Of a DNA stretch of 64,000 bases, positions 26,980 to 36,188 are shown piece by piece. The stretch's first letter is position 1, and each line of letters opens with the position of its first letter. The position numbers and the translations under genes were made by a program. The notes beneath the pieces were generated by a model. That model was not told where the DNA came from, ran no database searches, and worked only from the letters and a program-made list of their open reading frames with translations. The DNA comes from an uncultured delta proteobacterium (GTDB taxonomy: Bacteria; Myxococcota; Myxococcia; Myxococcales; 40CM-4-68-19): positions 1 to 64,000 of the forward strand of contig CAIWCD010000013.1 in NCBI GenBank assembly GCA_903911145.1, written 5' to 3'.

Positions 26980-28641
26980 CTAGATCGATTGGACCAGCAG
27001 CTTGCCCGGATTGAGGATCCCGTGCGGATCGAGCGTGGTCTTGACCGCGCGCATCGCCGCAACGCCGAGAGCGCCAATCTCCTGAGGATAGTACGGCGCG
27101 TGATCGGTACCGACCGCGTGGTGATGGGTAATGGTCGCGCCGCACGAGACAATGGCCTCGCACGCTGCCGTCTTCGCGGCCCGCCACTGCGCGAGTTCAG
27201 CCCCTTCCTCCTGGTTGGCGAGGAAGGTGAAATAGAGCGACGCCCCTGACTCATAGAGATGGGAAACGTGGCAGAGCACCAGCGGCGGCGTGCCGCGGGC
27301 CGCGAGTGTCTTCTGCAGCGCGCCGCGCACCGCATCGTAGAGAGGATGCAGTCCCGACCAGGTCGCCGCGGTCTCCAGCGTCTCGATGAATATTCCGCGA
27401 TCCATCAATTCGTCGCGCAGATATGGGCCGTGATATCGGCCGTGCTCCCACGCGTTGCCGATGGAAGCGCCCAGGCGCAGCCCGCCGGCACTCGCGAGAA
27501 CCGCTCTGGACGCGGTCTTGCGCACTTTCACGGAACTCCCTGTCCCCTCCCAGCCGACGATCGCAAGACAGCCGCCGCGATATCCACGCAGCCCGAGATA
27601 TCCATTGAGCAGGCGCTCTTTCGCGTGGGAAAGGCCCGCGAGCGCGAGGTTGGTGCGCGATTCATCGGCGTCGGAGAGGCGGCAGACGTCTGGGGCGCAC
27701 TGCTCCTGCGCAAGGCGCTGAAAGGCCTGCGTGCCTTCGCGCCAGCTGCGGAAGAACCAGCCTTCGAAGGCGCGCTTGTGCGGACGCGAATGCAGCTGCA
27801 GCGAAACCTCGGTGATCACCCCGAGCGTTCCCTCAGAGCCAACGATCAACTCGCGCAGATCGGGACCAGCCGCGGAGGCGGGACCACGGCCGACTCGCAG
27901 CTCGCCCGCAGGAGTCGCGACGCGCACGGCGGTGACCAGATCGTCGATGCGCCCATATCCCGTCGAGGCCTGGCCCGCGCTGCGCGTGGCGACATATCCG
28001 CCGATCGAGGCGTACTCATACGACTGCGGGAAGTGCCCGAGCGTCATCCCCTGCGTCGCGAGAAGCGCCTCGGCTTCGCCACCGCGCAGACCCGGTTCGA
28101 GGATGGCGACGTGCGACTGCGCATCGAGCGAGAGCAGGCGGCGCATGCGGGAGAGGTCGAGCGCAATCACAGAGGAGAATCGGCCGCGCAACGGCTCGAC
28201 GCCGCCGACGACGCTGGTGCCGCCGCCGAAGGGGACGATGGCGACGCCGCTCTTGGCGCAGAGCGAGAGGACCGATTGGACCTCGTCGTGGCTGTTCGGA
28301 AAAACGACGGCGTCGGGCGCGGACTCGGCATCGCCCGTGCGGCGTCGCCAGATGTCCGGATAGCTCTTGCCGCCAGCGTGCACCACGCGGCACTCGCGGT
28401 CGGTGCGCACATTCCCGGCGCCCACGATGGAGGCGAACAGCGCGAGCGACTCCGGCGGCAGCGCGCTCTCCCGCAACCGCACCGCGTCGAGCGCAACCGG
28501 AAGCGTCGCGCGGCCGGACCAGCCGATCTCCTGCTTCAGAAACGCCGAGGCCGACTCGGGGAGCGGACGACGACGGGCAGGATCGCCCCACCCGCTCCAG
28601 ACCATCTCCGGACTTGTTGCGCTTGGCTCAATCGGATTCAT
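26980..28641 (-). CDS. FAD-linked oxidase, alkyldihydroxyacetonephosphate-synthase-like
   Basis: 553 residues of the AGPS type, which replaces the acyl group of acyl-DHAP with a long-chain alcohol in ether-lipid synthesis. The PCMH FAD-binding domain is clear (PNSHDEVQSVL; VPFGGGTSVVGGVEP; GYVATRSAGQASTGYGRIDD; LIVGSEGTLGVITE). The C-terminal cap has the His-rich motif HHHAVGTDHAPYYPQEIG and the closing DPHGILNPGKLL. The start ATG 28641 is only 18 bases from the divergent tetR start. The glpD-type dehydrogenase behind tetR would supply or recycle DHAP. Ether lipids are known in myxobacterial development, which fits. D-lactate-type oxidases are the alternative family. Confidence 0.87.
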   Translation of the reverse strand: MNPIEPSATSPEMVWSGWGDPARRRPLPESASAFLKQEIGWSGRATLPVALDAVRLRESALPPESLALFASIVGAGNVRTDRECRVVHAGGKSYPDIWRRRTGDAESAPDAVVFPNSHDEVQSVLSLCAKSGVAIVPFGGGTSVVGGVEPLRGRFSSVIALDLSRMRRLLSLDAQSHVAILEPGLRGGEAEALLATQGMTLGHFPQSYEYASIGGYVATRSAGQASTGYGRIDDLVTAVRVATPAGELRVGRGPASAAGPDLRELIVGSEGTLGVITEVSLQLHSRPHKRAFEGWFFRSWREGTQAFQRLAQEQCAPDVCRLSDADESRTNLALAGLSHAKERLLNGYLGLRGYRGGCLAIVGWEGTGSSVKVRKTASRAVLASAGGLRLGASIGNAWEHGRYHGPYLRDELMDRGIFIETLETAATWSGLHPLYDAVRGALQKTLAARGTPPLVLCHVSHLYESGASLYFTFLANQEEGAELAQWRAAKTAACEAIVSCGATITHHHAVGTDHAPYYPQEIGALGVAAMRAVKTTLDPHGILNPGKLLVQSI

Positions 28642-28672
28642 GATGTTACATTCTTACACATGATGAAACATC
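28642..28672. promoter_or_regulatory. Palindromic operator over the divergent start codons
   Basis: GATGTTACAT (28642-28651) and ATGAAACATC (28663-28672) are inverted copies of ten bases with one mismatch and an 11-base spacer. The element fills the 18-bp gap between the divergent starts and covers the first codons of tetR. It is probably the TetR binding site, giving autoregulation and control of the AGPS-like gene. Confidence 0.6.
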
Positions 28673-29271
28673 GCAACACCGAGAAAGAGACCCGACAGAC
28701 TCCGCAAGCATCGCAGGCACGGATCCTCGAGGCGGCGAAGGAGAGCATCCTCGCGGTGGGTGTGCGGCGCACGAAGTTCACCGATGTTGCGCGCATCGCA
28801 GGCGTGAGCCGGATGACCGTCTATCGCCATTTCCCGGACACCACGTCCCTGGTCGGCGCGCTGATGACGCACGAGTTCGGCGCGCAACTGCAGGAGGTGC
28901 TCGCGCGCGCAGCCAAGCAGCGCACGGGTCGCGCACGGCTGGTCTTCGCGGTCGTCGGGGGAGTCGAGGCCCTCGCCGAACATCCACTCTTTCGCCGCGT
29001 CCTCGATGTCGATCCCGAGTTGCTCCTGCCTTATCTCGTGCAGCGCCTCGGCTCGACGCAGAAGGAGGCGCTTTCGCTGCTGCGCCAACTCCTCAAGGAG
29101 GGCCAGGCCGATCGCTCAATCCGGCGCGGCAACGACCAACTGATCGCGCACGCCCTGCTCTTCTCCGTGCAGTCGTTCCTCGTCGGCGGCCGCGTCGCGA
29201 CGCCGGGAATCGCGCGCACGGCGCTGATCGCGGAGCTCGAGACGCTCGTTGATCGGTACCTCGCGCCGTGA
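28660..29271 (+). CDS. TetR/AcrR family transcriptional regulator
   Basis: 203 residues. The N-terminal HTH has the family pattern RILEAAKESILAVGVRRTKF, then DVARIAGVSRMTVYRHFPDT, and a helical ligand-binding domain follows. The start at 28660 or 28663 (ATGATG) is not distinguishable. Its stop overlaps the glpD start (GTGA), so regulator and dehydrogenase are coupled. By position it should control both itself and the divergent AGPS-like gene; fatty acyl or alcohol ligands would be natural but are not shown. Confidence 0.92.
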   Translation: MMKHRNTEKETRQTPQASQARILEAAKESILAVGVRRTKFTDVARIAGVSRMTVYRHFPDTTSLVGALMTHEFGAQLQEVLARAAKQRTGRARLVFAVVGGVEALAEHPLFRRVLDVDPELLLPYLVQRLGSTQKEALSLLRQLLKEGQADRSIRRGNDQLIAHALLFSVQSFLVGGRVATPGIARTALIAELETLVDRYLAP

Positions 29272-30791
29272 CGAACTCGGCGCTCAATGCGGGTCGCCGC
29301 GGCGCCGAACTCGCTGAGCTGCGCCAGGGTGCACAGCTAGACCTGCTCGTCATCGGAGGTGGCATCACCGGGGCCGGCGTCGCGCTCGACGCTGCCTCGC
29401 GTGGACTCTCGGTCGCACTGATCGAACGCCGCGATCTCGCACACGGCACCAGCCGCTGGTCCTCGAAGCTGGTGCACGGAGGTCTTCGCTACGTCGCGCA
29501 GGGACACCTCGGCATCGCCTACGAGAGCGCGTGCGAACGAGGACACCTGCTCGACTGCATCGCGCCGCACCTCGTGCATCCCTTCTCGATGCTGCTGCCG
29601 TTTGGCGCGAGCACGAGCAACTTCGATGCGGGCCGGATGTGGCTTGGAACGGAGATCGTGAACGCCTTGCGCTTCTGCGCCGGGACGCCGCCGAGCACAC
29701 TTCCTCGCCCGCACACAGTGAGCGCGACCCAGGCGCTGGCGCTGGTCCCGACACTCAATCCGGATGGACTGCGCGGCGGCGTCGTCTACTCCGACGCACG
29801 CGTGGAGGACGACGCGCGACTGGTGCTCGCAGTCGCACGCACGGCGGCCTCTCTCGGCGCGCGCATCCTCACGAACGTTGCCGCCGAGTCGATCAGCGGC
29901 GAGAGCGCCCAGCTGCGCGATGGGCAGACCGGCGAGCGATTCGCCTTGCACGCGCGGCACGTCGTCAACGCCACGGGAGTCTGGGCGACGACGCTCTCGC
30001 CCGACTTGATGCTGCGGCCCTCGAAGGGAACGCACCTCGTGCTGCGCTCTTCTTCGCTGGGAGATCCGCAGGCGGCGATGACGGTGGGCGTGCGCGGCGA
30101 GAAGCACCGCTTCGTCTTTGCGCTCCCGCAACCCGATGGCACCACCTACGTCGGACTCACCGATGATCCACTCACCGGTCCGCTGCCCGAGGTGCCGAGC
30201 GCGACCGAAGAGGAGATCGCGTTTCTCCTCGATGCGATCTCAGGTCCGCTGCGCACGCCTCTGCGCCGCGAGGACGTGATCGGAACCTTCGCGGGGCTGC
30301 GTCCACTGCTGGAGCAGAGCGGAGCACAAAGAACGCAGGATCTCTCTCGACGCCACGCCGTCGTGCGCGGCCCGGATGGCGTGCTCAATCTGGTCGGCGG
30401 CAAGCTCACGACCTATCGGAAGATGGCGCAGGACCTGGTCGATCTGATCACCGCCACTCCCTGCGAGACGACGCGCATTCCGCTCGTTGGAGCAGGCAGC
30501 CCGGCCGAACTGCGCGCGATAGACGCCCCGCCCCGACTGGTGCGCCGATACGGAACGGAGGCCGCGAAGCTGATGGAACTCGCGCGGACCGACGCCGCTC
30601 TGCTCCGCCCGTTGCACCCAGAACTGCCTGTGCTCGGCGTCGAACTTCTCTTCGGCATCACGCACGAAGGAGCGCTCTCGCTCGACGACCTCCTCGACCG
30701 CCGGCTCAGGCTGGGCCTCATCCCGCGTGATCGCGCGCTGCTCGAACCCCTCGCACGACAACTCCTCGAGCTACACGCGCTGGTTCATTGA
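29268..30791 (+). CDS. glpD: FAD-dependent glycerol-3-phosphate dehydrogenase
   Basis: 507 residues. The N-terminal Rossmann motif is IGGGITGAGVALDAASRGL, followed by the glycerol-phosphate-dehydrogenase hallmark (GTSRWSSKLVHGGLRYVAQGHLGI) and GLRPLLEQ near the substrate site. It oxidises glycerol-3-phosphate to DHAP at the membrane and passes electrons to quinone. The start GTG 29268 overlaps the tetR stop. Its pairing with an AGPS-like gene suggests supply of DHAP for ether lipids, rather than only glycerol catabolism. Confidence 0.92.
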   Translation: MTNSALNAGRRGAELAELRQGAQLDLLVIGGGITGAGVALDAASRGLSVALIERRDLAHGTSRWSSKLVHGGLRYVAQGHLGIAYESACERGHLLDCIAPHLVHPFSMLLPFGASTSNFDAGRMWLGTEIVNALRFCAGTPPSTLPRPHTVSATQALALVPTLNPDGLRGGVVYSDARVEDDARLVLAVARTAASLGARILTNVAAESISGESAQLRDGQTGERFALHARHVVNATGVWATTLSPDLMLRPSKGTHLVLRSSSLGDPQAAMTVGVRGEKHRFVFALPQPDGTTYVGLTDDPLTGPLPEVPSATEEEIAFLLDAISGPLRTPLRREDVIGTFAGLRPLLEQSGAQRTQDLSRRHAVVRGPDGVLNLVGGKLTTYRKMAQDLVDLITATPCETTRIPLVGAGSPAELRAIDAPPRLVRRYGTEAAKLMELARTDAALLRPLHPELPVLGVELLFGITHEGALSLDDLLDRRLRLGLIPRDRALLEPLARQLLELHALVH

Positions 30792-30899
30792 ACGGGCGCG
30801 CGTGCTGTCTGGGCAGGGCCGATTCAGCTAATATAGAAGGTTTTGCCTCGGCAGATCGTTGCCAGATCGATCGCCGCCCGTTCACGATGGAGTGCCCCT

Positions 30900-32246
30900 G
30901 TGACTGACCAGATGAAGCGCCTGCTGTTGCCGCTCGCAGGGATCTCCCTCGTGCTTGCAGCACTGGCGTGCAACGACAAGCTCCTCGGCATCGCCGGAAG
31001 CATCGTCGTAGCGCCCACGCACGTCGCGTTTCCGCAGGCGTCGGTCGGTTCGCTGCAGAGCGTGATCATCACGGTCGCGAACCAGGGCAGCGCCTCGCTG
31101 ACGATCGCGAACATCAAGGTCGCCAGCGATCCCAATCACGAACTCACGGTCTCCAATGTGCTCACGACCGACTGCACTGGCCTGCCTCGCACTGGAGGAA
31201 TGGTGCTCGCCCCCGCAGAGTGCGCGCGCTTCTCGGCGATCTGGACGCCGACCGCGGTGCACGCGGCCGCCGGCACGTTCGAGGTCGCCTCGTCCGATTC
31301 CCAGAATCCCGTGATCACGCTGCCCGTGAGCGGCACGGTCGAGGTCCCGGGCTGTGTACCCAACTGCAGCGCGACGGAGGCCTGCTGCGATTTGACGTGC
31401 GTCGACTCGCAGAGCAACCCACTGCACTGCGGTGGATGCAGCCCTTGCGGAGCCAACCAGCGCTGCATCCAGGGCATCTGCACGACGGACGTCGTCGACG
31501 CCGGCACCGATGCGGGAACGGACGCGGGAACCGATGCAGGCGCAGACGCCGGCCCTCTCTCCGCGACGGTCTGCCAGAGCCCGCAGGTCACCGCCGCGCT
31601 CTCCGGACTGCGCTGGGAACTTCCCTGCACGGGAGGCAATTCGACCTGCGGATGCCTCACCGGCGGACGTCAGGTCTTCACCGCAGTGCTCGATGGCGGG
31701 TCGAACACACAGTTCCTCGCGACGCTCCATTTCCGAGGAGAGGTCGAGCAGAAAACCTACGCAGGAGGGACAACCGATGGCGGCCTCTGGCAGGTCGGAG
31801 GTACCGCGCCGAACGACGGCTGGAATCTCTACGAGCTGGATATCTCGTCTCCGCCGCAGACCTATTTTCTCAACGCGGGCACCTCCGGGATCTGCCAGAC
31901 GTTCGCGATCGATCTCATCAAGACGCTGCCGATCAACTCCAGCGCGACCGTCACGCTGACGGCCGATCCGATGGATGGCGCGGAAAAGCCGAACGTGAGC
32001 GCCGATGGCGGCGTCGTGCTGGTTCCGGGAACCGCTCCTTATCCGCAGGCGTTCAATGGCCAGTTCATCGAGATGGACGTCGTCTCGCTGACGCCGCCGA
32101 TGGCGCACGACGCGGGAGTGAGTTGCGCGGTGGCGAACGGCGGCTGCGCCGTGAGCGCGACCTGCACCGATCTCGACGCGGGAGTTGTTCACTGCGCGTG
32201 TCCGCCGACGATGTCTGGAGATGGCTGCTCCTGCACGGGCGGATAG
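30900..32246 (+). CDS. Lipoprotein with CHOP-type Ig-like domain and Asp-Ala-Gly-Thr linker
   Basis: 448 residues from GTG 30900 with GGAG eight bases upstream (ATG 30912 is possible). The signal peptide ends in ALAC. The first domain (SIVVAPTHVAFPQASVGS; VTVSNVLTTDCTGL) resembles the Ig-like 'choice-of-anchor D' domains. A Cys-rich segment (CCDLTCVDSQ; CGGCSPCGANQRC) and a repeated DAGT linker follow, then a beta-rich domain and a short EGF-like Cys cluster at the C-terminus. It is surface-exposed; the function is unknown. Confidence 0.75.
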   Translation: MTDQMKRLLLPLAGISLVLAALACNDKLLGIAGSIVVAPTHVAFPQASVGSLQSVIITVANQGSASLTIANIKVASDPNHELTVSNVLTTDCTGLPRTGGMVLAPAECARFSAIWTPTAVHAAAGTFEVASSDSQNPVITLPVSGTVEVPGCVPNCSATEACCDLTCVDSQSNPLHCGGCSPCGANQRCIQGICTTDVVDAGTDAGTDAGTDAGADAGPLSATVCQSPQVTAALSGLRWELPCTGGNSTCGCLTGGRQVFTAVLDGGSNTQFLATLHFRGEVEQKTYAGGTTDGGLWQVGGTAPNDGWNLYELDISSPPQTYFLNAGTSGICQTFAIDLIKTLPINSSATVTLTADPMDGAEKPNVSADGGVVLVPGTAPYPQAFNGQFIEMDVVSLTPPMAHDAGVSCAVANGGCAVSATCTDLDAGVVHCACPPTMSGDGCSCTGG

Positions 32247-32340
32247 GAATCTGCACTCCGGCCCAGGCCTCGGTTCAGCGCTGTCGGAATTTCTACGCCA
32301 GGCAGTGGCGCATCTCCCGTGCGCCGACTATGAGTCGCGC

Positions 32341-33426
32341 ATGACCAACTCGATCTTTGCGCCATTCCAATTGGGTCCGATCACTCTGCAGAACCACATC
32401 GTGATGGCGCCGATGACGCGCTCCCGCGCTGTCGAGAACAACGCGCCGAATGCGTTGATTGCGACGTTCTATGCGCAGCGCGCGACGGCAGGACTGCTGA
32501 TTACCGAGGGCACATCCCCGTCGCCCAATGGCCTCGGCTATTCACGCATTCCCGGCCTCTTCAGCGAAGCGCAGGTCGCGGGCTGGTCCGAAGTTGCTCG
32601 CGCCGTGCACGCGGCGGGTGGGAAGATCTTCGTGCAGTTGATGCACACCGGGCGCGTCTCTCATCCGCTCAATCTCCCTGCTGGCGCTGAAGTCCTCGCG
32701 CCCTCGGCGGTCCGTCTTGATGGCACGATCTGGACCGACCAGCAGCAACTGCAGCCCTATCCGACGCCGCGCGCGATGACGACCGAGGAAGTGCAGACTG
32801 CGATTGCAGAATACGCGACGGCGGCGAAGAACGCGGTGCGGGCAGGATGCGACGGCGTCGAACTCCACGGCGCCAACGGATATCTGATTGAACAATTCAT
32901 CAATCCGCATACCAACCAGCGCACCGATCGATATGGAGGCAGCGTCGAGAACCGCATTCGCTTCGCGCTGGAGGTCGCGAAGGCCTGCGCGGACGCAATC
33001 GGATCCAATCGAGTCGGCATTCGCGTCTCGCCGTATGGTGCAGCGAGCGGAATGACACCATATCCCGAGGTCGACGCGACCTATGCGGCGCTCTCGGCGG
33101 GATTATCAAAGCTCGGCCTCATCTATATCCACGTCGTCGACCACTCGGCGATGGGCGCGCCGAACGTTCCCGACGAGGTCAAGGCGATCATCCGCAAGGG
33201 ATTCACTGGCGTCTATATCGCCGCGGGTGGTCTCGATACGCCGAAGGCGCAGGCGCTGCTCGACTCGAAGGCGGCCGATCTGGTCGCGTTCGGTCGGCCG
33301 TTCATCTCGAATCCTGACCTCGTGGCGCGCATGAAGAATGCCTGGCCGCTCACGGCGCCGGTCCCCGCGACGTTCTATACTCCGGGCGCAGCTGGATATA
33401 CCGACTATCCCGCCCACAGCGGATAG
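32341..33426 (+). CDS. NADH:flavin oxidoreductase of the Old Yellow Enzyme family
   Basis: 361 residues forming a FMN-binding TIM barrel: IVMAPMTRSRA (FMN phosphate/isoalloxazine region), GRVSHPLN, the signature HGANGYLIEQFINPHTNQRTDR with the substrate-binding His/Asn pair, and GRPFISNPDL near the C-terminus. It reduces activated C=C bonds of enones or nitro-compounds with NAD(P)H in the cytoplasm. It is closer to alkene reductases such as NemA than to 2,4-dienoyl-CoA reductases, as it lacks the FeS domain. The start ATG 32341 has a weak ribosome site. Confidence 0.92.
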   Translation: MTNSIFAPFQLGPITLQNHIVMAPMTRSRAVENNAPNALIATFYAQRATAGLLITEGTSPSPNGLGYSRIPGLFSEAQVAGWSEVARAVHAAGGKIFVQLMHTGRVSHPLNLPAGAEVLAPSAVRLDGTIWTDQQQLQPYPTPRAMTTEEVQTAIAEYATAAKNAVRAGCDGVELHGANGYLIEQFINPHTNQRTDRYGGSVENRIRFALEVAKACADAIGSNRVGIRVSPYGAASGMTPYPEVDATYAALSAGLSKLGLIYIHVVDHSAMGAPNVPDEVKAIIRKGFTGVYIAAGGLDTPKAQALLDSKAADLVAFGRPFISNPDLVARMKNAWPLTAPVPATFYTPGAAGYTDYPAHSG

Positions 33427-33440
33427 CATATCGTCGCGAT

Positions 33441-34811
33441 GTGACCACCCATCGCGACGATAAGACCGACCCGCGTTACCGACCGCCCGCGCACGACGAC
33501 ACCGATCCCGGCCAGACCGCCGTCCCGCGCGGCCGGGTGAATACACGGCCGGTCGCTCGTTTCTATCCCGCCAATCCGCGCACGCTCGAGGATACCGGCC
33601 TCACGTCGTCTCAGATTGAAGCGAGCATCCTCAAGGCGCTCTTCTTCGTCACGGAGATGCGGGGCATCGACCTCGCCCGGCACCTTCGCCTGCCCACGCA
33701 GATCATCGAGCCGATGCTCGAGCAGCTGCGCCGGTTGAAACTGATTGATATCCGCGGCGGCAGCGGCCAGGGGTTCGGCCTCTCGACCATGATCTATGCA
33801 CTCGGCACGCTCGCGCAGGAGCCGCTCAAGCAGATCTTCGATCACGATCGCTATAACGGACCAGCGCCCGTGCCCTATCACGACTGGGTCACTGCGGTGC
33901 GCGCCCAGAGCATTCGCGGCGTGCGCGTGACCCACGATATGCTCAGCGAGAGACTCGGAGGAATGCATTTCCCCGATGAGCTGATCGATGGACTCGGGCC
34001 GGCCATCAACTCCGGCCGCTCGGTCTTTCTCCACGGCCCCTCGGGCAACGGCAAGACCTCGCTCTGCCGCCGCATCGCAAACTGCTATTCCTGGGATATC
34101 TACGTTCCATATGCGGTTGATATCGATGGATATGTCGTCAAGGTCTACGACGAGATGATCCATCGGCAGGTCACTGCGCGAGAAGGCGACCCGGCCACGG
34201 ACGAGCGATGGGTCCGCTGCCGTCGCCCGCTGGTGGTGGTGGGCGGCGAGCTGACGATGGATATGCTCGATATGGCCTATTCACCCGAAATGAAATTCTA
34301 TGAGGCGCCGCTGCAGATGAAGGCCTCCAACGGCGTGCTGCTCATCGACGATCTCGGCCGCCAACGGATTACCCCGCGCGAGTTGCTTAATCGCTGGATA
34401 TTCCCGCTGGAGAACGACGTTGATTATCTCAAGCTCGACGCCGGCAAGCGGTTCGCGATCCCCTTTGACGCCTTCCTCGTGTTCTCGACCAACCTCGATC
34501 CGAAAGAGTTGGTCGACGACGCGTTCCTCCGCCGCGTCCGCTACAAGATCAAGCTCGATGCGCCGCCCGTGCAGGTCTACAAGGAGATCTTCCGCGAGCA
34601 GTGCGAGCAGCGCGGCCTCGCGTATCTCGACGCGGAGATCGATACCTTCATCCGCTTCATGAACGAGAGCGCGCGACCGCTCGCAGCCTGCCAGCCCCGC
34701 GATCTCATCGATCAGATCAACGACCACGCCTTCTATCGCGGCGAGCGCCCGGCGGTGACGGCGGAGACGCTCTCGCGCGCAGCGCAGACCTACTTCGCCC
34801 AGTTCAAATAG
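33441..34811 (+). CDS. AAA family ATPase with N-terminal winged-helix-like region
   Basis: 456 residues from GTG 33441. The ATPase core has Walker A GPSGNGKTSLCRRI, Walker B GVLLIDDLGRQ, a sensor-1-like stretch FSTNLDPKEL, and an arginine-rich segment FLRRVRYKI. The N-terminal ~130 residues have helices and a winged-helix look (RLPTQIIEPMLEQLRRLKLIDI). There is no transmembrane segment. The family is widespread in deltaproteobacteria and planctomycetes, but its substrate is not known to me. The gene starts 14 bases after the Old Yellow Enzyme stop and ends 8 bases from the convergent gene. Confidence 0.8.
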   Translation: MTTHRDDKTDPRYRPPAHDDTDPGQTAVPRGRVNTRPVARFYPANPRTLEDTGLTSSQIEASILKALFFVTEMRGIDLARHLRLPTQIIEPMLEQLRRLKLIDIRGGSGQGFGLSTMIYALGTLAQEPLKQIFDHDRYNGPAPVPYHDWVTAVRAQSIRGVRVTHDMLSERLGGMHFPDELIDGLGPAINSGRSVFLHGPSGNGKTSLCRRIANCYSWDIYVPYAVDIDGYVVKVYDEMIHRQVTAREGDPATDERWVRCRRPLVVVGGELTMDMLDMAYSPEMKFYEAPLQMKASNGVLLIDDLGRQRITPRELLNRWIFPLENDVDYLKLDAGKRFAIPFDAFLVFSTNLDPKELVDDAFLRRVRYKIKLDAPPVQVYKEIFREQCEQRGLAYLDAEIDTFIRFMNESARPLAACQPRDLIDQINDHAFYRGERPAVTAETLSRAAQTYFAQFK

Positions 34812-34819
34812 CGAGCGCG

Positions 34820-35395
34820 TCAGCGCCGGCGCGGAGGCTTGACGTCCTGCCCATAGCCGAGAGGAAAGTTTCCCGGCGCCTCCGGGTGCAGATCGAATCT
34901 CGCGTGCAGCCAGTCGAGCACGCACTGGGTCACCGCACCTTCGATCTGCAGTTCGCTCACCTCTCCGCCAATCGTGCGCACGTCGGTCTCGGGGCAGGGG
35001 CCAGTCACGAGACGAGAACTCGGCGCGCGCTCGACACGTAGCAACGCGGGACCGAGAAGGGCCAACGACGGCTCCTCCAGTTGCGCACGCTGAAGCGAAA
35101 TGAATGACGGTTCATTCTGCCCAACCACAACTGGAGGAAGGCGAGCCGCCAGCCGCTTGATCCTGCGCAGCAGCGCGGCATCGCGCGGAGTCAGTGGCGG
35201 CACGATCTCGACAGTGACCAGCGCGGGCCAGCGCATCAGCGCCTCGACGGCCGAATCGGAGATCGCATTCCCGTTTCCCAGCGAGACGGCCAGGCGCGTC
35301 TGCTCGGCGTACTTCTCAAGCGGACGCAACTGCCCGCGCGCCGCCGCGTCATGCGAGACGACGAGCAGCAACTGGGCGGCAAGCAGCGCGAGCAT
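34820..35395 (-). CDS. Small secreted hypothetical protein, last gene of the envelope set
   Basis: 191 residues from 35395 (MLALLAAQLLLVVSHDAAAR). There is an N-terminal hydrophobic signal segment, then a mixed domain with TVEIVPPLTPRDAALLRRIK and a pair of cysteines (GPCPE ... AVTQCVLDW) that could form a disulfide. No family is recognised. It lies 22 bases downstream of the FecR gene on the same strand, so it is likely in the same operon. Confidence 0.65.
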   Translation of the reverse strand: MLALLAAQLLLVVSHDAAARGQLRPLEKYAEQTRLAVSLGNGNAISDSAVEALMRWPALVTVEIVPPLTPRDAALLRRIKRLAARLPPVVVGQNEPSFISLQRAQLEEPSLALLGPALLRVERAPSSRLVTGPCPETDVRTIGGEVSELQIEGAVTQCVLDWLHARFDLHPEAPGNFPLGYGQDVKPPRRR

Positions 35396-35417
35396 ATCGA
35401 TTCAACCTATCGAGCCA

Positions 35418-36188
35418 TCACTTCGCGTCGCGCTCCTGGTTCCACTTCGACCAGTTGTCGCTCTGCTCATCAGCCGCACTGAACGAAGACGGCTCGCCCG
35501 GCACGCCTTTGGACGAGACCGCGATCTCCATCTGCGCGCCGACCAGCTTCTCCCAGGCCGCGCGCGAGACCTCGTCAGGGCCCGCCACTTCGCGCCGCTC
35601 ACTCTTGCCGCCCTTGCTCGGGTTCTTCAGATCCGCGGCATAGATCGGGATCGGCTTGGCAACCGCGACCGCGCCCGCATAGACGCGCACGAGCACGCTC
35701 TGGTCTGCATGCGCATCGACGCGGAAGGTCGTCCCGCGCACGCCCGCGACGGCATTCTCCGTCTCGATGGCAAAGCGCTGATCTCCACTGACGGCCGACG
35801 TGACCTTCGCCCAGATGTTCCCGAAGAAGAGCTTGACGCTCAGCTTGCGCGTCTGCTCACCGGGCGAGAACTGCGCCTCGGTCAGCGCGATCTTCGCGCT
35901 CGGGCCAATGCGGATCACGCTCTTGTCGTCGAGCTTCAATTCGAGTCGGGACCGCAACTCCGTCGCGATCAGGTCGCCCTGCGAAAGTTCATCGCCAACC
36001 TTCAGCGGCCCCTCGACCGCGGCGCCGACCTCGGTGCGCGATGCCTTCCCCTCAAGAAATGTCACCTGCGCGGCGTGCGGCGGCTTCTTCGCAAGCTGCA
36101 GCGTGGCCAGCGGAGAGGCGAGCACGGCCCCAGCAACCAGAGCGAGACAACCCGCGCCCAGTGCGGTCCAGATGTGATTTCGCGTCAT
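35418..36188 (-). CDS. FecR-domain envelope protein
   Basis: 256 residues. A signal or anchor helix at about residues 7-25 (IWTALGAGCLALVAGAVL) is followed by a FecR/LysM-like beta domain (VTFLEGKASRTEVG; VGDELSQGDLIATELRSRLEL; VAGVRGTTFRVDA). FecR domains bind peptidoglycan or signal through the envelope. The start overlaps the stop of the PEGA gene (ATGA, 36185-36188), so translation is coupled. There is no sigma/anti-sigma gene beside it, so a structural role in the wall is more likely than signalling. Confidence 0.85.
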   Translation of the reverse strand: MTRNHIWTALGAGCLALVAGAVLASPLATLQLAKKPPHAAQVTFLEGKASRTEVGAAVEGPLKVGDELSQGDLIATELRSRLELKLDDKSVIRIGPSAKIALTEAQFSPGEQTRKLSVKLFFGNIWAKVTSAVSGDQRFAIETENAVAGVRGTTFRVDAHADQSVLVRVYAGAVAVAKPIPIYAADLKNPSKGGKSERREVAGPDEVSRAAWEKLVGAQMEIAVSSKGVPGEPSSFSAADEQSDNWSKWNQERDAK

